Shown here: positions 6,059 through 7,952 of the stretch, piece by piece
Numbering within the stretch: position 1 is the first letter of the stretch
Layout of the letters: each line of letters starts with the position of its first letter
Assembly (NCBI GenBank): GCA_021817025.1
Contig: JAKAWF010000147.1
Span: 1 to 7,952, forward strand
Direction: 5' to 3'
Source: a bacterium
GTDB lineage: Bacteria > Chloroflexota > Dormibacteria > UBA8260 > Bog-877
Length of the DNA stretch: 7,952 bases
Notes under the pieces: generated by a model
What the model was told of the DNA's origin: nothing
What the model saw: the letters and a program-made list of their open reading frames with translations, nothing else
The model's database searches: none
Position numbers and translations under genes: made by a program

Positions 6059-6817
6059 TTGTCGCAAGCGACGCAGGCAGTCGGCAGTACGGTCACGGGG
6101 ACTGGATTGACGAAGTATTACGGGGCCGTCGCAGCTCTGGACAACGTCAACTTCGAGTTCGGGCCAGGGCTCAATGCCATCGTCGGGGATAATGGCGCCG
6201 GCAAGTCGACGTTGCTCAAAATCCTGAGCGGGGTCGTACGGCCGGACAGCGGCAGCATAGCCGTCAACGGCAAGGAGGTGGACCTGAAGACCGCTCGAGA
6301 CGCGCGCGCGGTGGGGATAGAGTCGCTCTATCAAGACTTGGCGCTAGCCCCGACCATGTCTATCTGTGACAACATTTTCCTTGGCCGAGAGCTTACCAAG
6401 TCGTATTTTGGCGTTAAGATCCTTGACCGTCGTGCTATGATGGCGGTCGCACGGAATGCGCTGGCCGAGATCAGGATCAAGATGCCAGATCCAGCGACCG
6501 CAGTGCGGACGCTTAGCGGTGGCCAACGGCAGGCCGTCGCGGTGGCGCGGGCGCTTCATTTCGGGGCCCGGATTCTATTGCTTGACGAGCCAACCGCGGC
6601 CCTCGGGCCCCGCGAGACGGCCGCCTTTTTCGACACCCTGCGTTCAGCGGTACGACAGGACGGAACCGTAGTCATGGTCGGCCACAACCTGCCCCAAGTT
6701 TTGCAGATGGCGAACCGGATCATCGTGATGCGGGCCGGCCATGTGGTGGCTAAGTTCCTTCCCGAGGAGACGTCGGTCGAGAAATTGACCGGCTTCATGG
6801 TTGGGTCGGCGAGTTGA
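6059..6817 (+). CDS. ABC sugar transporter ATP-binding protein, single-domain CUT2 type
   Basis: The 252-aa product is one nucleotide-binding domain that powers sugar import at the inner face of the membrane. All motifs are intact: A-loop aromatics Y20/Y21, Walker A GDNGAGKST (43-51, Lys49), Q-loop Gln92 in LYQDL, signature LSGGQ (152-156), Walker B ILLLDEP (172-178, Glu177) and H-loop His209 in VGHN. The sequence, especially GDNGAGKST and the C-terminal LTGFMVGSAS, resembles the single-domain ATPases of fructose-type (FrcA-like) ribose-family importers. Most ribose-family ATPases (RbsA, XylG, MglA) are tandem proteins of about 500 aa, so this one must work as a homodimer or with a partner. 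The start is TTG 6059 on the strength of the ribosome binding site. The permease gene follows after about 51 bp. Confidence 0.93.
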   Translation: MSQATQAVGSTVTGTGLTKYYGAVAALDNVNFEFGPGLNAIVGDNGAGKSTLLKILSGVVRPDSGSIAVNGKEVDLKTARDARAVGIESLYQDLALAPTMSICDNIFLGRELTKSYFGVKILDRRAMMAVARNALAEIRIKMPDPATAVRTLSGGQRQAVAVARALHFGARILLLDEPTAALGPRETAAFFDTLRSAVRQDGTVVMVGHNLPQVLQMANRIIVMRAGHVVAKFLPEETSVEKLTGFMVGSAS

Positions 6818-6868
6818 GGGTAAGAGAAGTGGGATTAGGTGCAGTGACGGCTGGGGCTGGGCATTAAG

Positions 6869-7945
6869 GTGCGCGCCGGATTTATGTCAAGGATGCTTGA
6901 CATTGGCCGCTGGAGCACCTGGGTGATGCTGCTAGCGGTACTGGTATTGGTGTCCGTGGTGTTCTCGCTAATCGCGCCGGGGTTTGCCACCGTCGGCAGC
7001 CTGGACAATATCTTGGTTGTGGCGGTGCCGGTGGCGCTGTTGGCCATGGGGGAGAGTCTGGCTATTTACTCGGGTGGAATCGATCTGTCGGTGGGGGCGA
7101 TGCTGGGCCTGGGCGGAATGAGCGGCGGGGCGATCATGTCAGGCCTCTACCATGGGCAGACCGGAACCGACATCGGACTCATGTTGCTGGGTTTGGGGGT
7201 GGCTCTGGCGGTTGGATTGGTGGGCGGTCTTTTCAATGGCTTCGTGATCGGGAAGCTGAAGCTTGAACCCCTGATCGTTACCCTGGGGACATTGGGCATC
7301 TTCGGCGGGGCCGCCGACCTGATCAGCGGCGGGGAGCCCCTGTCCTCCTTTCCGCCGAGTTCGTTCGAACTCGGCAACGGCAGCCTGGTAGGGTTTCTGC
7401 CCATTTTGGTAGCCATTGGGATTGTGGTCTTGTGTTTGTTCCTGTTCGTGGAGCGAATGACTACCTTGGGCCGCCATATATTCGCCCTGGGCGCCAACCG
7501 GGACGCTTTGGTGCGGGCCGGGGTCACTCCTAATGGCGTCATTCTCTGGGTGTACGCCCTCGCCGGAGTAGCGGCGGCGTTCGCAGGTTTTCTCAAGGCA
7601 AGCCAGTTCCAAACCGCGACCCCTATTGCCGGCCAGAACACCCTGCTGCTGGGGGTGGCGGCGGTGGTCATTGGAGGGGCTCCCCTCACCGGCGGTGAGG
7701 GCACCGTGCTTGGGGCCGGGCTTGGCGCCATCTTGATCAGTGTTCTGGAGAACGGCTTTGTTGAGCTGGGGCTGCAGTCGTACTGGCAGGTGGTTGCCGT
7801 GGGTGCGCTTGTGATCGTGGCCGTGTACGTTAGCCAGGTTCAGCAGCGGCGTAAGACCTTCGGTTACCGCCATCGGGTCAGGGCTGGGACCGTGCCGGCG
7901 GGCTTGATGCTGGACGAGGGAGGCAGCGAGGAGCATGCCACGTGA
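6869..7945 (+). CDS. ABC sugar transporter permease (RbsC/FrcC-like)
   Basis: The product is about 358 aa, an integral membrane permease of the ribose family (BPD_transp_2) with roughly 8-10 hydrophobic segments; the first spans about residues 18-37. The hallmark GGIDLSVG (69-76) following GESLAIYS is intact, and GANRDALVRAGV (208-219) is the cytoplasmic loop that contacts the ATPase. Length is slightly above the usual 320-340 aa, partly because of a charged C-terminal tail of about 35 residues. The start is uncertain: GTG 6869, ATG 6884 and ATG 6893 are all in frame, and none has a strong Shine-Dalgarno (only GGCTGGG about 7 nt before 6869). The choice affects only the short pre-membrane tail. 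The stop overlaps the next start as GTGA. Confidence 0.92.
   Translation: MRAGFMSRMLDIGRWSTWVMLLAVLVLVSVVFSLIAPGFATVGSLDNILVVAVPVALLAMGESLAIYSGGIDLSVGAMLGLGGMSGGAIMSGLYHGQTGTDIGLMLLGLGVALAVGLVGGLFNGFVIGKLKLEPLIVTLGTLGIFGGAADLISGGEPLSSFPPSSFELGNGSLVGFLPILVAIGIVVLCLFLFVERMTTLGRHIFALGANRDALVRAGVTPNGVILWVYALAGVAAAFAGFLKASQFQTATPIAGQNTLLLGVAAVVIGGAPLTGGEGTVLGAGLGAILISVLENGFVELGLQSYWQVVAVGALVIVAVYVSQVQQRRKTFGYRHRVRAGTVPAGLMLDEGGSEEHAT
7928..7933 (+). promoter_or_regulatory. Ribosome binding site of the next gene
   Basis: GAGGAG lies 8 nt before GTG 7942 but only 1 nt before ATG 7935, so 7942 is the better start for the following gene. Confidence 0.55.
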
Positions 7946-7952
7946 CGGAAGC
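7942..7952 (+). CDS. Start of the next gene (cut by window end)
   Basis: GTG 7942 overlaps the permease stop (GTGA at 7942-7945) and has a well-spaced GAGGAG upstream. Only three codons (M-T-E) are visible, so no function can be given. The 4-bp overlap says it is translated with the permease; a second permease, a kinase or another catabolic enzyme would all fit. Confidence 0.5.

Noticed and set aside
7139..7936. Antisense open frame of 265 codons opposite the permease gene
   Set aside because: Low-complexity His/Gln/Gly-rich product, a shadow of the membrane-protein codons on the other strand.
1..7952. Defence system, CRISPR array, mobile element or RNA gene
   Set aside because: No regularly spaced repeats, transposase or integrase motifs, terminal inverted repeats, tRNA-like folds or rRNA segments were seen on either strand.

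Overview
The window carries a carbohydrate or sugar-acid uptake and catabolism locus, with every supported gene on the + strand. The DNA is GC-rich, starts include GTG and TTG, Shine-Dalgarno sites are good where present, and the binding protein has a lipoprotein signal (VSGC lipobox). This fits a high-GC Gram-positive, probably an Actinomycetota member, but no rRNA or marker gene confirms it. Both ends cut genes: an IclR-type regulator enters at the left and a new gene begins in the last 11 bases.

Layout. (1) 2-610: C-terminal ligand-binding domain of an IclR regulator. (2) 611-812: about 200 bp with no recognisable gene, only a doubtful 69-codon frame whose ends overlap both neighbours by GTGA. 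(3) 813-3586: a tight three-gene block, with an MhpD-type 2-oxo acid hydratase/hydrolase, a classical SDR dehydrogenase and an MBL-fold metallohydrolase. The SDR overlaps the gene on each side by 8 and 17 bp. (4) 3587-3689: a gap holding a 10-bp palindrome, then 3690-4694, a UxuA-type mannonate dehydratase with all metal ligands visible. (5) 4842-7945: a ribose-family (CUT2) ABC importer, with lipoprotein binding protein, a single-domain ATPase started at TTG, and permease. A 221-bp spacer with a 13-bp-stem hairpin separates the binding-protein gene from the ATPase gene. A further gene begins at 7942 with a GTGA overlap.

How the genes may work together. The importer would bring in a sugar, uronate or aldonate, and the IclR protein would sense an intermediate. 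The dehydratase and SDR are the clearest enzymes. Two readings are possible: (a) hexuronate style, where the SDR interconverts a keto-uronate and mannonate and the dehydratase then makes 2-keto-3-deoxygluconate; or (b) a non-phosphorylating diketo-acid style, where the MBL protein opens a lactone, the UxuA-like enzyme dehydrates the aldonate, the SDR oxidises the 2-keto-3-deoxy acid, and the MhpD-type enzyme cleaves or hydrates the product. The second is inference from gene content only; the substrate cannot be read from the sequence. No tRNA, rRNA, CRISPR array, insertion sequence or phage gene was seen.
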